Shown here: positions 16,540 through 25,782 of the stretch, piece after piece
How the letters are laid out: each line of letters opens with the position of its first letter
Position numbering within the stretch: the stretch's first letter is position 1
Origin: Cryptoclostridium sp036644995
Lineage (GTDB): Bacteria > Bacillota > Dehalobacteriia > UBA7702
DNA length: 64,000 bases
Assembly: GCA_036644995.1 (NCBI GenBank)
Contig: JAVXOZ010000004.1
Span: 62,001 to 126,000 of the forward strand
Direction of reading: 5' to 3'
The notes under the pieces: generated by a model
Told to the model about the DNA's origin: nothing
Database searches by the model: none
Seen by the model: the letters and a program-made list of their open reading frames with translations, nothing else
Translations under genes and position numbers: made by a program

Positions 16540-18270
16540 ATGCAATTCAATGAACTCAATTTACGGGAAGAAATTCTCCGTGCCGTGGCCGAAATGGGCT
16601 ACACAGAAACCACTGACATTCAAGAAAAAGCCATTCCCTTGGTTTTGGAAGGAAAAGATGTGACCGGACGTTCCTCTACAGGAACGGGAAAAACTGCCGC
16701 ATTTGGCATTCCTATTATTCAAAACACCATCGATAACAAAAACCTCGCAACTGTGTTGATTTTAAGCCCCACCAGGGAGTTGGCAATGCAGATAGCAGGA
16801 GAAATCAGAAAATTCTCCAAATACTTACCCGGGGTTCCCGTTGCCACTGTTTACGGCGGACAATCCATGGATTTACAAATTAAACAGCTTAAAACAGCAA
16901 AAATCGTCATTGGCACACCTGGCAGGGTTATGGACCATTTACGCCGCAAAACATTAAAACTGCACAATTTAGAAACCGTAGTTTTAGATGAAGCCGATGA
17001 AATGTTGAACATGGGATTTATCGAAGATATCGAAACAATTTTAGAAACCACTCCCCCCACCAGACAGACATTACTGTTTAGTGCCACAATGCCCCATGCC
17101 ATTGTGAAAATTTCCAAAGAATTTCAAAACGACCCCGTGAGCGTTACTGCTGATAAAGGTCAAAGAACCGTGGCACAGATTGCCCAAAGCTATTACAATA
17201 TTCCCCAAGCAGGGAAAATTGATACCCTTAAACTTTTAATCGAGTATCATCATCCCAAACGTGCTTTAATTTTTTGCAACACCAAACGTATGGTGGATGA
17301 TTTAGCAGCTACTTTATCCCAAGGGGGCTTTAAAGCCGTGGCTATCCATGGTGATATGCGCCAAACCCAGCGTACCTCGGTTATGAACGAATTCAAATCA
17401 GGTCGCACAAATATCCTCATCGCTACCGACGTTGCCGCTCGTGGCATTGACGTGGAAGATGTTGAAGCAGTATTTAATTTCGATATTCCTCAGGAATACG
17501 AATATTATATCCACCGCATTGGCCGTACAGGTCGTGCAGGTAAAGAAGGCGCCAGCTACACACTGGCAGCCAACCGCAACCAACTTGCCCGTATCCGTGA
17601 AATCGAACGCTATGTTGGTGCTCCCATTGAAGAAAAACCAGTGCCCAGCTTAGAAAATATCGCTGAGCAAAAAATGGAATTCTTCGCTAAAGAAATTAAA
17701 AGCCGCATCGACGAAGGCATAGACGATGGTTGGAAAACCTTCATTGAAAACCTCGTAGAAGACGGATATAGCTTGGAAGATATTGCCGCATCTTTATGCA
17801 CCAAGATTCAAAACAAAAATAAACGCTTGGTAGCTGTGCGCAATGTATCTTCATTTGGCGGCAGAAAACAAACCGGCAATGGTCAAGGCAGATGTTGGGT
17901 TCGTGTAAATATTGGCTCCTCGGCAAAAATTGGTCCTAACTTTATTGTTGGTGCCATTGTTGATGCCACAGGAATTAATCCTTCCAAAATCGGCAAAATC
18001 AACATTTTCCCTGAACATACCGATGTTGATATGTTTGAAGCCGATGCCCAAACCGTAATTAGCGGCACCAAAAACTTAAAAATAAAAGGCAAACCCGTTA
18101 ATTTTGTTTTAGCCAATAACAACACCGGAGATAAAAAATTCGGCGGCGGCAACCGTGGCAAAAACTACTCTAAACCTTACAACAGCACCAGAAGAAACGA
18201 TAAATCCGGTAGCAGTTACAGAGGCGATAGAGATAGCCGCCCTTCTTACAAAAGAAATAAACCTCAATAA
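16540..18270 (+). CDS. DEAD-box ATP-dependent RNA helicase (CsdA/DbpA type)
   Basis: 576 residues. Motifs: Q-motif region (TDIQEKAIP), Walker A STGTGKT (about 46-52), PTRELA, TPGR, DEAD (about 151-154), SAT (about 185), and the C-terminal ARGID and HRIGRTGRAG. Residues 475-545 look like the DbpA RNA-binding domain (VRVNIGSSAKIGPNFIVGAI). The tail is rich in Arg, Gly and Ser, typical of RNA-binding extensions. Such proteins act in ribosome assembly and RNA decay, often in the cold. The ribosome site is weak (AAAGG). Confidence 0.93.
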   Translation: MQFNELNLREEILRAVAEMGYTETTDIQEKAIPLVLEGKDVTGRSSTGTGKTAAFGIPIIQNTIDNKNLATVLILSPTRELAMQIAGEIRKFSKYLPGVPVATVYGGQSMDLQIKQLKTAKIVIGTPGRVMDHLRRKTLKLHNLETVVLDEADEMLNMGFIEDIETILETTPPTRQTLLFSATMPHAIVKISKEFQNDPVSVTADKGQRTVAQIAQSYYNIPQAGKIDTLKLLIEYHHPKRALIFCNTKRMVDDLAATLSQGGFKAVAIHGDMRQTQRTSVMNEFKSGRTNILIATDVAARGIDVEDVEAVFNFDIPQEYEYYIHRIGRTGRAGKEGASYTLAANRNQLARIREIERYVGAPIEEKPVPSLENIAEQKMEFFAKEIKSRIDEGIDDGWKTFIENLVEDGYSLEDIAASLCTKIQNKNKRLVAVRNVSSFGGRKQTGNGQGRCWVRVNIGSSAKIGPNFIVGAIVDATGINPSKIGKINIFPEHTDVDMFEADAQTVISGTKNLKIKGKPVNFVLANNNTGDKKFGGGNRGKNYSKPYNSTRRNDKSGSSYRGDRDSRPSYKRNKPQ

Positions 18271-18288
18271 TTCCATAAATAAAATCAA

Positions 18289-18324
18289 CCCCGATTCAGA
18301 CTTTAATCTGAATCGGGGTTTTTT
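18289..18324 (+). terminator. terminator after the helicase gene
   Basis: CCCCGATTCAGA and TCTGAATCGGGG form a perfect 12-bp stem with loop CTTTAA, followed by TTTTTT. Confidence 0.92.
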
Positions 18325-18459
18325 GCACCGAAAATATTGATTATTTTAAACCATAATATATTAATTATGGCAAATCATAGCCTATAAGGGCTACCTTTCC
18401 CCGATACCGCAACTTTAAATATTGCAAAACTTTCCGTTATTCGGGGGTAAATATAAATT

Positions 18460-19110
18460 CTATTCCAAAGCCTCCGCAGTAACCTCAGTGCCCGGCGGAA
18501 ACATGGCAAAATTATCATCGAAATTCAAATTCAGCATTTTTTTCAATACACCATATTTTCCCGGTAAATAATTTATTTTCACATCAACCACATCAGCTAA
18601 GGGTTGCAATAAATCTATCACTCTTTGTTTTTCATAAGCCCCTGTTTCTATCAAACTAAAATATTTGTAGCCGGAATATATCATACCCATAATACTATCG
18701 GCTTGGTCTTTACCGTATTTATCAATGGTACGCTGATACTCAAAACTGGCGGCATTTTCATTCCGCATCCAACCATCGGTAAAAAACATGGTAAATTTAG
18801 GCCGCTGCACACTTAAATTCTCATCGGAAAGCAGCAGATTTACGCAATCTTCACATTTTGGCAAAATCAAAGTTGCGGTTTCACTTTTTAAACCCAAGGT
18901 GCCATTACCGCAGCGACCCATAGGTAAAATTATATAATCCACATTTTTTATGCGGTTAATTTGCTCTTGCAAATATGCCTGCAATTTTTCCGGCAACATA
19001 TGTAAATCCGGGGGTAAATATAAAATAGGATAAGGAAAATCAATCTCTTTTAGCCCTGCGTTTATTTCATCTTCAATAATTTCACAGGCTATCATTAAAT
19101 ATTTTTTCAT
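18460..19110 (-). CDS. DUF1638 family protein, ending in TAG
   Basis: 216 residues. The DUF1638 signature is seen in YIILPMGRCGNGTLGL (about 58-73), ILPKCEDCVNLLL and FFTDGW. The family is often encoded near corrinoid methyltransferases and their activators, but its function is unproven. The start at 19110 follows AGAGGTGAG. The stop codon is TAG (18460-18462), one of only two such stops in the window, in an organism that appears to read TAG as pyrrolysine. Read-through would add pyrrolysine and 14 further residues before TAA. Whether this is a true stop is open. Confidence 0.82.
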   Translation of the reverse strand: MKKYLMIACEIIEDEINAGLKEIDFPYPILYLPPDLHMLPEKLQAYLQEQINRIKNVDYIILPMGRCGNGTLGLKSETATLILPKCEDCVNLLLSDENLSVQRPKFTMFFTDGWMRNENAASFEYQRTIDKYGKDQADSIMGMIYSGYKYFSLIETGAYEKQRVIDLLQPLADVVDVKINYLPGKYGVLKKMLNLNFDDNFAMFPPGTEVTAEALE

Positions 19111-19350
19111 AAACTCACCTCTATGTTATATATTAGTACTTTCCCATATCAACGTCAATAAAAATATTATTGATTTTAAAAAGTATTTTTCTAAATTTTT
19201 CTTAAAAAACTTACCCTTTACAAAATTATTTTCATATGTGAATATTATTTTTCAATAGCATATTAAAGGTTTTATAGAAAAACCAATTACATTACCTTAT
19301 AATTAAAATATAAGAAAACATAAAAATTAAATTTATTGGAGGGTATTATT

Positions 19351-19485
19351 ATGGCAAAATGTGCAAGATGCAATGAAGAAATTGAAAAAGAAGATATTTA
19401 CGAAATTAACGAAAAATGCTACTGTGAGGACTGTGCTATCGCAGTAAAATCCGCAGGCAATCCCAGCAAACGCTGTGGAGAATAA
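19351..19485 (+). CDS. 44-residue Cys-rich protein (first of a tandem pair)
   Basis: Starts MAKCARCNEEI and contains CARC, CYCEDC and a C-terminal CGE; spacing suggests a single zinc-ribbon or LIM-like knuckle. Behind a strong GGAGGG site. Nearly identical in length and pattern to the protein at 19810, so the two are a recent duplication with different intergenic sequence. I do not recognise a named family. A small metal- or nucleic-acid-binding protein is an inference. Confidence 0.7.
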   Translation: MAKCARCNEEIEKEDIYEINEKCYCEDCAIAVKSAGNPSKRCGE

Positions 19486-19518
19486 TTATAAACTCTAATC
19501 TTTCACCTACACTTATTT

Positions 19519-19542
19519 AACCGAACTTTTACAGTTCGGTTA
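19519..19542. repeat. duplicated terminator hairpin to the left of element C
   Basis: AACCGAAC and GTTCGGTT pair around TTTTACA. A 22-bp stretch (19521-19542) recurs exactly at 19705-19726 on the other side of the element. Confidence 0.85.
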
Positions 19543-19702
19543 GGCTGTTGATAAAGTCTGATATTCGGTAAAATCCCTTCCCACCCACTGCTTATGTACA
19601 TCTAAGTACACTGCACAGCCGCTGCTAAGGGAGTTTTACCGAATCTAAGGCTTTCTTAACAGCCTGAAATCTTGCCAAAAAACTATGTTTTTTGACAATC
19701 TG
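19541..19702 (-). repeat. dispersed palindromic element, copy C (inverted orientation)
   Basis: Same 161-bp element as copies A, B and D but in reverse: it begins TAGGCTGTTGATAAAG and ends TTTGACAATCTG. It separates the two 44-residue genes. Confidence 0.87.
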
Positions 19703-19704
19703 AG

Positions 19705-19733
19705 CCGAACTTTTACAGTTCGGTTATTTTTTT
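19705..19733 (+). terminator. terminator between the two 44-residue genes
   Basis: CCGAAC and GTTCGG pair and are followed by TTATTTTTTT. It is the right-hand copy of the duplicated hairpin around element C; only this copy has a T-run. Confidence 0.8.
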
Positions 19734-19809
19734 ACTTGCAAATATTTTTTATTGTTCTATAATATAAGTATAAGAACAACTTAAAAATAAAAATTAGGAG
19801 GATATTATT

Positions 19810-19944
19810 ATGGCAAAATGTACAAAATGCAATGCGGAAATTAAAGAAGATGAATGTTACACAATTAACGAAAAAACCTATTGTGAGGATTGCGCTATTA
19901 TAGTAAAATCCGCAGGTAACCCCGGGAAACGTTGCGGCGAATAA
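19810..19944 (+). CDS. 44-residue Cys-rich protein (second of a tandem pair)
   Basis: Starts MAKCTKCNAEI, with CTKC, CEDC and a C-terminal KRCGE. Most residues match the paralogue at 19351, and the last 12 differ at one position (GNPGKRCGE against GNPSKRCGE). Preceded by TAGGAGG and a likely promoter (TTGCAA, 16 bp, TATAAT) at about 19736-19763. Possible small zinc-binding protein of unknown role. Confidence 0.7.
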   Translation: MAKCTKCNAEIKEDECYTINEKTYCEDCAIIVKSAGNPGKRCGE

Positions 19945-20032
19945 ACAGCACTGAAAAAAATGGTGTATTTACAAAATAATTAAAAATTAACCGCAAAAGT
20001 ACCAATTTTGTAAAAAAACTTAAAACAGAAAA

Positions 20033-20094
20033 CACGCCAAGCTGCAAACGCTGTTATGTGCTTTAACACATGGCAATGGCAGATTGGCGTGTTT
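20033..20094 (+). terminator. terminator-like hairpin after the second 44-residue gene
   Basis: CACGCCAA and TTGGCGTG are the outer stem, ATGTG/CACAT an inner one, and TTT follows. Confidence 0.55.
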
Positions 20095-20174
20095 GCAGAT
20101 AGCACACGTTAGCCCAAATTTCGCCCAAGTTACTTTGCTATAAAAATATACATAGATAAAGAAGGTAGTTTTTA

Positions 20175-20975
20175 ATGAAACTCATTGCGGATTGTCATAT
20201 CCACAGCAACACTTCACCTGATGCCAAAGATTCCATAGATTCCTTGTGCCAAAGTGCCATTGAAAAGGGTTTAAAAGTAATTTGCATTACCAATCACCAC
20301 GATATTTTTCCCGGTGAACCGGTACCTTCAGATTTTCTTTTGGATTTTAAAGCATATACCGAAGAAATTGAAAAAGCAAGAGATAAATACAGCCACAAAT
20401 TAGAAATTCTTAAGGGAGTGGAATTTGGCTCCCCCCACCGACATCCCAAAGAATTTGAGGAAATTTTAAACCAAGATTTTGACATGATAATAGCATCACT
20501 GCATTTTTTGCCCATGGATTATGGTATCCATTGGCTATGGCACAGCCAAGAAACCATGGTGAAAGAAGCGGGGAAATATTTTGTGCAACGCTATTATGAG
20601 GAGATGGAAGCACTAACCACAGCCTCGGGTTTTCAAGTTTTGGCACATATGGATTATCCAAAATCCAAAATGCCCATATTTAACGAAATACACCATGTAA
20701 ACGAAGAAATTTTCAAAAATCTATTAAAAAACAAAGCAGTGGTGGAAATAAATACCAAAGCATTTACCAAAGGGTGCGATTCCTTTCACCCCCACCCCGA
20801 CCTTTTAGCGGAATATGCAGAAGTGGGAGGTAAATACCTCACCATAGGTTCGGATGCCCATACCAAAGAAGATGTGGGTGCACATTTTCAAAAAGTGGAA
20901 AGCTACCTTGAAAATGAAAATTTTGAAATTGGTTATTTTAAACAAAAAAAATTCATTCCAATCTCTGGAAAATAA
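20175..20975 (+). CDS. PHP-domain phosphatase (histidinol-phosphatase-like)
   Basis: 266 residues. The metal-binding HxH motif is in DCHIHSNTSPD (7-17), ITNHHD lies at about 37-42, a further His is in IASLHFLPMDYG and the C-terminal GSDAH is at about 232-236. This is the HisK-type PHP fold that hydrolyses histidinol phosphate. Many paralogues act on other phosphoesters and no his genes are nearby, so the substrate is open. Monocistronic, with a terminator directly behind it. Confidence 0.82.
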   Translation: MKLIADCHIHSNTSPDAKDSIDSLCQSAIEKGLKVICITNHHDIFPGEPVPSDFLLDFKAYTEEIEKARDKYSHKLEILKGVEFGSPHRHPKEFEEILNQDFDMIIASLHFLPMDYGIHWLWHSQETMVKEAGKYFVQRYYEEMEALTTASGFQVLAHMDYPKSKMPIFNEIHHVNEEIFKNLLKNKAVVEINTKAFTKGCDSFHPHPDLLAEYAEVGGKYLTIGSDAHTKEDVGAHFQKVESYLENENFEIGYFKQKKFIPISGK

Positions 20976-20976
20976 T

Positions 20977-21024
20977 AAAAATGGTTGAACACCTTAAAAT
21001 CCTTGGTGCTCAACCATTTTTTTT
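20977..21024. terminator. bidirectional terminator between PHP gene and rlmH
   Basis: AAAATGGTTGA..CACC pairs with GGTG..TCAACCATTTT, with a T-run on one side and an A-run on the other. It serves two convergent genes. Confidence 0.85.
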
Positions 21025-21042
21025 ACCATTTATAAAAGTTAA

Positions 21043-21522
21043 TTACTTGTGATATGGCTCATTTTTAATTATTTTAATACTGCGATATATTTGCTCCACC
21101 AAAAAAACTCTGATTAACTGATGGGGAAAAGTTGCTTTACCAAAACATATTTTTAATTGGCATTTTTCCTTTACTTCCCCGCTTAAACCCAAAGAACCGC
21201 CTATTAAAAAATTAATATTTTTACCCTGCATCATAGCTTTTTCTTCAATTACTTTGGCAATTTGAGGCGAGGTTAACAATTCCCCATGCAAATCCAAGGC
21301 GATGTTATAATCATCGTCTTTAATTTTGCTCAAGAAAAATTTCCCCTCTTTTTTCAAGATACGTTCTATATCTCCGCTGCTCAAGCCATCTGGCGCATCT
21401 TCTTCTGCACCTTCTAAAATTTCCAATTTAAGTTGATTTTTCAACCTTTTATCATACTCTGCAATGGCATCTTTTAAATATTTTTCTTTTATTTTGCCTA
21501 TTGCCAAAATTCTTATTTTCAT
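21043..21522 (-). CDS. rlmH: 23S rRNA (pseudouridine(1915)-N3)-methyltransferase
   Basis: SPOUT-class methyltransferase acting on helix 69 of 23S rRNA. 159 residues, as usual. Motifs: IRILAIGKIKEKYL at the start, FLIGGSLGLS (about 105-114) forming the SAM-binding knot, and the C-terminal HQLIRVFLVEQIYRS. Its ATG overlaps the htrA stop (ATGA). It is the last gene of the murA-yycJ-htrA-rlmH operon, and this gene order is common in Firmicutes. Confidence 0.95.
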   Translation of the reverse strand: MKIRILAIGKIKEKYLKDAIAEYDKRLKNQLKLEILEGAEEDAPDGLSSGDIERILKKEGKFFLSKIKDDDYNIALDLHGELLTSPQIAKVIEEKAMMQGKNINFLIGGSLGLSGEVKEKCQLKICFGKATFPHQLIRVFLVEQIYRSIKIIKNEPYHK

Positions 21523-22613
21523 GAATCCTTCAACTCTCCCAATGTTACGGATAAAGAACGGGAATCACCGTTTCGCATTACGGTAATTTTAATAACATCC
21601 CCAACCTCATGGCTAAAAATCACATCCTGCAACTCATAAATATCGTGGATTTTATTACCGTCCACCGCAGTTATCACATCATTTTCCTCTAAGCCACCCA
21701 GTGCTCCGGGTCCACCCTCTTGGGGGGATATCAGCACACCATGGTCCACACCTACATTATTAATTGCGTTAAATTCCGGATTTACAGAAGCCGTAAGGTA
21801 AACACCCAAGGCGGCTCTGGTAACTTTGCCTGTATCCATAAGCTCTGTAACAATTTCAGATACCAAATTACTGGGTATGGCAAAGCCCATGCCCTCGAAA
21901 CCTGTTTCGCTGATTTTAATGGTGTTTATGGCAACTACCTCGCCTTTATCGTTAGCTAAGGCACCACCGGAATTACCGGGATTAATGGCGGCATCTGTTT
22001 GAATTAACTTAAAACGCAAGCCCTCCTCGGTGATGAGGGGGCGGTTTAAGCCGCTGATAATTCCCATGGTAACAGAGCCTGCAAAATCTAAGCCACCGGG
22101 ATTACCAATGGCTATGGCGGTTTCACCCACGCTTAAATCATCGGAATTGCCCAACACCGCCGCTTCATAATTTTCGCCTTCAATTTTAAGCAGTGCCAAA
22201 TCTGTGCGTTGGTCTGTGCCTATAATCTTAGCCTCTTTTACATTGCCATCGGATAAAGTTACCATTATTTGTTCACCGCCGCTGATTACGTGAAAATTGG
22301 TAACAATGTAGCCACGGGAATCCAGTATAACCCCGGAACCTATACCTGTTTCGCCTTGGGAATTATTGGGAGATGTGGCTGTTATACCCTTTAAATTACT
22401 GATGCCCACCACGGATTTACTGAGATTTTTGCCAATATCCACCACGGAAACCTCATTGACTGAATTTTCGCTTTGTGGGGATTTTAGGGGTTCCGCAACT
22501 GTTTTTTCCTTAACAGGAAGTGCATTTGCCCAAGTTAGGGCAAAAAAACCGCCTAACACGGCGGTAAAAAGCATGAGGAAGATAAGAAAGACAATACTAA
22601 TACTTTTTTTCAT
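21519..22613 (-). CDS. htrA: HtrA/DegP-type membrane-anchored serine protease
   Basis: 364 residues from the ATG at 22613, chosen for its spacing to GAGG. One N-terminal membrane anchor (about 5-30), then a trypsin-like domain with the triad in TNFHVI (His), TDLALLK (Asp) and GNSGGAL (Ser). A single PDZ domain (about 265-360) follows, containing GPGALGGLEENDVI. It acts outside the membrane on misfolded proteins. 27 bp downstream of yycJ. Confidence 0.92.
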   Translation of the reverse strand: MKKSISIVFLIFLMLFTAVLGGFFALTWANALPVKEKTVAEPLKSPQSENSVNEVSVVDIGKNLSKSVVGISNLKGITATSPNNSQGETGIGSGVILDSRGYIVTNFHVISGGEQIMVTLSDGNVKEAKIIGTDQRTDLALLKIEGENYEAAVLGNSDDLSVGETAIAIGNPGGLDFAGSVTMGIISGLNRPLITEEGLRFKLIQTDAAINPGNSGGALANDKGEVVAINTIKISETGFEGMGFAIPSNLVSEIVTELMDTGKVTRAALGVYLTASVNPEFNAINNVGVDHGVLISPQEGGPGALGGLEENDVITAVDGNKIHDIYELQDVIFSHEVGDVIKITVMRNGDSRSLSVTLGELKDS

Positions 22614-22640
22614 GAACATTACCTCTAAACACGGTTTACT

Positions 22641-23420
22641 TTATTCTATAACCATTAGCCTTGAGGTATGACCCGCAGGTGCAACTTGAATATCAATATT
22701 TGTACCCAAGCCCTGTTCCTTTAATTTATTAATTACCGTTTCATAAGCCAAATCCGGCTGATTATTTTCCTCACTCAAGTGAGCAAGGGTAATATATTTT
22801 GTTTCTTCGGTAATAATTTTGCCCAAAGCAATCCCTGCATCAGCATTGGAGAGATGGCCCAGTTCACCCAATATCCTTTTTTTTGTACTTTGCGGATATC
22901 TGCCGTGCCACAGCAATTCCTCATCGTGATTAGCTTCAAAAATTAAAGCATTGGAACCCTTAAGCATTTCTGCCATAATAGGTGTAAAAACACCGGTATC
23001 CGTGCAAATTCCCAACTTTTTATCTTGGCATTTTACCACAATCCCCAAAGGCTGTATAGCATCGTGATGGGTTTTAAAAAAATCAAAGGATAAATCACCT
23101 ATGGTCATACCATATTCATATTGTGCCTGATTTTCTCCTTTAATATTACCAAAACCATTATATTCCTGCCAAACTTTTGGGGCAGCATAAATAGGGATAT
23201 TATAACGCCGTGAAAGACTCCCTGCACTTCTCACATGGTCAATATGTTCGTGGGTTACTAAAATGGCAGAAACTTCCGCCATTGATTCCCCCATTTCATT
23301 AAGAGCTTTTTCTATTTTACAAGCCGATACACCTGCATCTATTAAAATTTTTGTTTTTTCCGAGGATACAAAAACTGCGTTACCTCTGCTATTGCTAAAT
23401 AAAGTTGCTGCCACAAGCAT
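22641..23420 (-). CDS. yycJ: metallo-beta-lactamase fold hydrolase, YycJ/WalJ-like
   Basis: 259 residues. The metal-binding motif is THEHIDH (about 56-62), with further ligands in KTHHDA, CTDTG and HLS. In Bacilli this gene lies with walRK, htrA and rlmH; here it sits between murA and htrA, which supports the name. YycJ is reported as a 5'-3' exonuclease linked to mismatch repair or cell-wall control; the role here is inferred from homology. It begins 2 bp after murA. Confidence 0.85.
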   Translation of the reverse strand: MLVAATLFSNSRGNAVFVSSEKTKILIDAGVSACKIEKALNEMGESMAEVSAILVTHEHIDHVRSAGSLSRRYNIPIYAAPKVWQEYNGFGNIKGENQAQYEYGMTIGDLSFDFFKTHHDAIQPLGIVVKCQDKKLGICTDTGVFTPIMAEMLKGSNALIFEANHDEELLWHGRYPQSTKKRILGELGHLSNADAGIALGKIITEETKYITLAHLSEENNQPDLAYETVINKLKEQGLGTNIDIQVAPAGHTSRLMVIE

Positions 23421-23422
23421 TT

Positions 23423-24676
23423 TTAATCTACCCTCTCAACATCTGCACCAAGACCTTTTAGTTTTTCAGCCATATGCCAATAGCCTCTATCTATATAAGA
23501 TAAGCCATTAACCTCGGTTTCGCCTTCTGCTGCCAATGCCGCAGCAACCAGTGCCGCACCTGCCCTTAAATCTTTTGCCAACACAGAGGCACCATGGAGC
23601 TTTTCTACACCATTTATGGTAGCTTCACAGCCTTCCACAACGATATCCGCTCCCATTTTAACCAATTCCGGTGCGGCTTTCATTCTTGTTTCAAAAAGAT
23701 TTTCCACAACCATGCTGGTACCATCGGCTATGGATAAAACGCTCATCATTTGGGGCTGCATATCCGTGGGGAAACCAGGGTGCGCCAAGGTTTTAATATT
23801 AACGGATTTTAAAACCTCGGGTGCTTTCACATAGAGGTCGTTACCATTGGGACGTACAATAACCCCTGCTTCCCGCATTTTAGCTATTACGGGATTCAAA
23901 TGGGCGGAAATTACATTTTCTATTTTTATGTTACCTTTATTCATGGCGGCAATGGCCATAAAAGTTCCGGCTTCAATTCTATCGGGAATTATGCTATAAG
24001 TGGGGCTGGTTAATTCCGGCACACCTTCTATTTTAATAATATCGGTACCTGCACCTCTAATTTTGGCACCGCCATTGTTTAAAAAGTTTGCCAAATCCAC
24101 AATTTCGGGTTCTTTGGCTACATTTTCAATAACTGTTTGTCCCTCTGCCACAGAGGCAGCCATCATAATATTTTCAGTTGCTCCCACACTGGGAAAATCA
24201 AGATATATAAAAGCACCCTTTAACCCTGAGGATGTGGCAACAATATGGTCAGATTTAGTTTCCACCTCTGCACCAAGCTTTACAAAGCCTTTTATATGCA
24301 AATCCATGGGGCGAGCACCAAGGTCACATCCACCGGGCAGGGAAACTTCAGCTTTGCCAATTCTGCCCAAAAGAGAACCAAGGAGTAAATTAGAAGCACG
24401 TAAACTTTGCACTTCTTCATAACGGGCGGCATAATCCAAATTATCCGGAACTTCAATGGCGACCACATCATCTTGGAGCCATTGGACTTTGGCGCCCATT
24501 TTCTCTAAAATACCTAAGAGAATTAGTATATCACTGATTTTCGGGATATTTTCTAAAACAGTGCGACCGTTAAACAATAGAGATGCAGCCACAATCGCAA
24601 CTGCTGAATTTTTTGCACCATTGATTTTCACGGTACCTGATAATGGTTTTCCGCCTTTGATTATTAATTTTGACAA
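23423..24676 (-). CDS. murA: UDP-N-acetylglucosamine 1-carboxyvinyltransferase
   Basis: First committed step of peptidoglycan synthesis, transferring enolpyruvate from PEP to UDP-GlcNAc; target of fosfomycin. 417 residues. The N-terminus is LIIKGGKPLSGTVKINGAKN. The catalytic Cys lies in PGGCDLGARPMDLH (about residue 116), so the enzyme should be of the Cys type. FPTDMQPQMM is also typical. The ribosome site is AAGGAGG. First gene of the murA-yycJ-htrA-rlmH operon. A second MurA elsewhere would be usual for the phylum. Confidence 0.96.
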   Translation of the reverse strand: MSKLIIKGGKPLSGTVKINGAKNSAVAIVAASLLFNGRTVLENIPKISDILILLGILEKMGAKVQWLQDDVVAIEVPDNLDYAARYEEVQSLRASNLLLGSLLGRIGKAEVSLPGGCDLGARPMDLHIKGFVKLGAEVETKSDHIVATSSGLKGAFIYLDFPSVGATENIMMAASVAEGQTVIENVAKEPEIVDLANFLNNGGAKIRGAGTDIIKIEGVPELTSPTYSIIPDRIEAGTFMAIAAMNKGNIKIENVISAHLNPVIAKMREAGVIVRPNGNDLYVKAPEVLKSVNIKTLAHPGFPTDMQPQMMSVLSIADGTSMVVENLFETRMKAAPELVKMGADIVVEGCEATINGVEKLHGASVLAKDLRAGAALVAAALAAEGETEVNGLSYIDRGYWHMAEKLKGLGADVERVD

Positions 24677-24825
24677 GGCATAAACCTCCTTAATCTCTTA
24701 AAAAAACACAGTTTCTTCAAATTAACATATTTTATATATTATAGCAGAAAAAAGTGCTAAATTAAAGAAGAATTTTCAAAATTACATATATTAGCACATT
24801 TCTTACTTATTAACCACGGGATATC

Positions 24826-24864
24826 AAAAAAAAGCTGCGATTTCCCACCAAGGAAACCGCAGCA
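24826..24864 (-). terminator. terminator of the SleB-type hydrolase gene
   Basis: On the minus strand, GCTGCGGTTTCC pairs with GGGAAATCGCAGC and seven T follow. Confidence 0.85.
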
Positions 24865-24936
24865 CAAATTATTTTCAATAATCTTTTTAAATTTTACTTT
24901 ACCCAACAAATAACAGATAACACCATTGCATAACTA

Positions 24937-25782
24937 TTAACCTGCAAACACATGGCTACCAATGGTGGTTATTATGGGCTTGGCATTTAAAAATGAATTA
25001 TTGGGAGCTTTCACAGGATTCCAGTAAAACGTAGAACCATATGTGGGATCTGCACCCTTAGCTGCTTCACGAGCGGCTTTTAACGCAGAATCATTGGGGC
25101 TGAGATAATATTGCCCATCACCAACTGCTGAGAATTGTTTATTTTGAAACAATACGCCTTCCATGGTATTGGGGAAAGAACTGCTTTTTATTCTGTTAAG
25201 AATAACGGCACCAACTGCCACTTGTCCTTGGTAGGATTCACCACGAGCCTCACCGTAAATCATTTTTGCCATCATATAAATTTCCTCATCTGAAAGGCTT
25301 AAAGGATTGGCATTTTGATTTTCTGCAACATAATTGTTTTCGGTTGTAGCAGTTTTGGTTTGGGTTTTAGGGGTTACAGCTTCGGCTTTTTGGGGCACAT
25401 ATATTTGTTGTCCCACATAAATCCGCTCCGCAACCATGCCATTATCACCAATTAAGGTAGAAACCGTGGTGCCGTAGGCTTGGGCAATTTTATAAAGCGA
25501 GTCACCGTATTTTACGGTATAGTTGGCATTTACAGTATTCCCGGCGTTGGAATCCAGCACCAAAACCATGTTTGGGTAAATAGTTTTTCCGCCATTATCT
25601 AAACCGTTGGCATTAACTATGGCATTGGTGGGGATTCCTTTTTCATTGCTTATTTTGTAAACAGTATCTCCTTCTTTAACGGTGTATTCATCATAAATCT
25701 CTGCCGCCATTATATTGGCACTAAAGGCTATGATTAAAATGGATACAAGTGCAAAAAGTAACATTCTTTTGGTGTAATTCAA
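24937..25782 (-). CDS. LysM-containing cell-wall hydrolase of the SleB family
   Basis: 281 residues from a TTG at 25782, chosen because AGGAGG precedes it by 6 nt and it gives a proper signal peptide (hydrophobic segment ending SANIMA). Two LysM domains follow (YTVKEGDTVYKIS, YTVKYGDSLYKIA), then a linker and a Hydrolase_2 (SleB) catalytic domain from about residue 160, with MIYGEARGESYQGQVAVGAV and FYWNP. It cuts peptidoglycan, as a spore-cortex lytic or vegetative hydrolase. Monocistronic, secreted. Confidence 0.88.
   Translation of the reverse strand: MNYTKRMLLFALVSILIIAFSANIMAAEIYDEYTVKEGDTVYKISNEKGIPTNAIVNANGLDNGGKTIYPNMVLVLDSNAGNTVNANYTVKYGDSLYKIAQAYGTTVSTLIGDNGMVAERIYVGQQIYVPQKAEAVTPKTQTKTATTENNYVAENQNANPLSLSDEEIYMMAKMIYGEARGESYQGQVAVGAVILNRIKSSSFPNTMEGVLFQNKQFSAVGDGQYYLSPNDSALKAAREAAKGADPTYGSTFYWNPVKAPNNSFLNAKPIITTIGSHVFAG

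Noticed and set aside
5509..19702. Group IIC introns, which also insert next to terminators
   Set aside because: The elements are about 161 bp with no reverse transcriptase, domain V motif or intron ends; the terminator is duplicated, which introns do not do.
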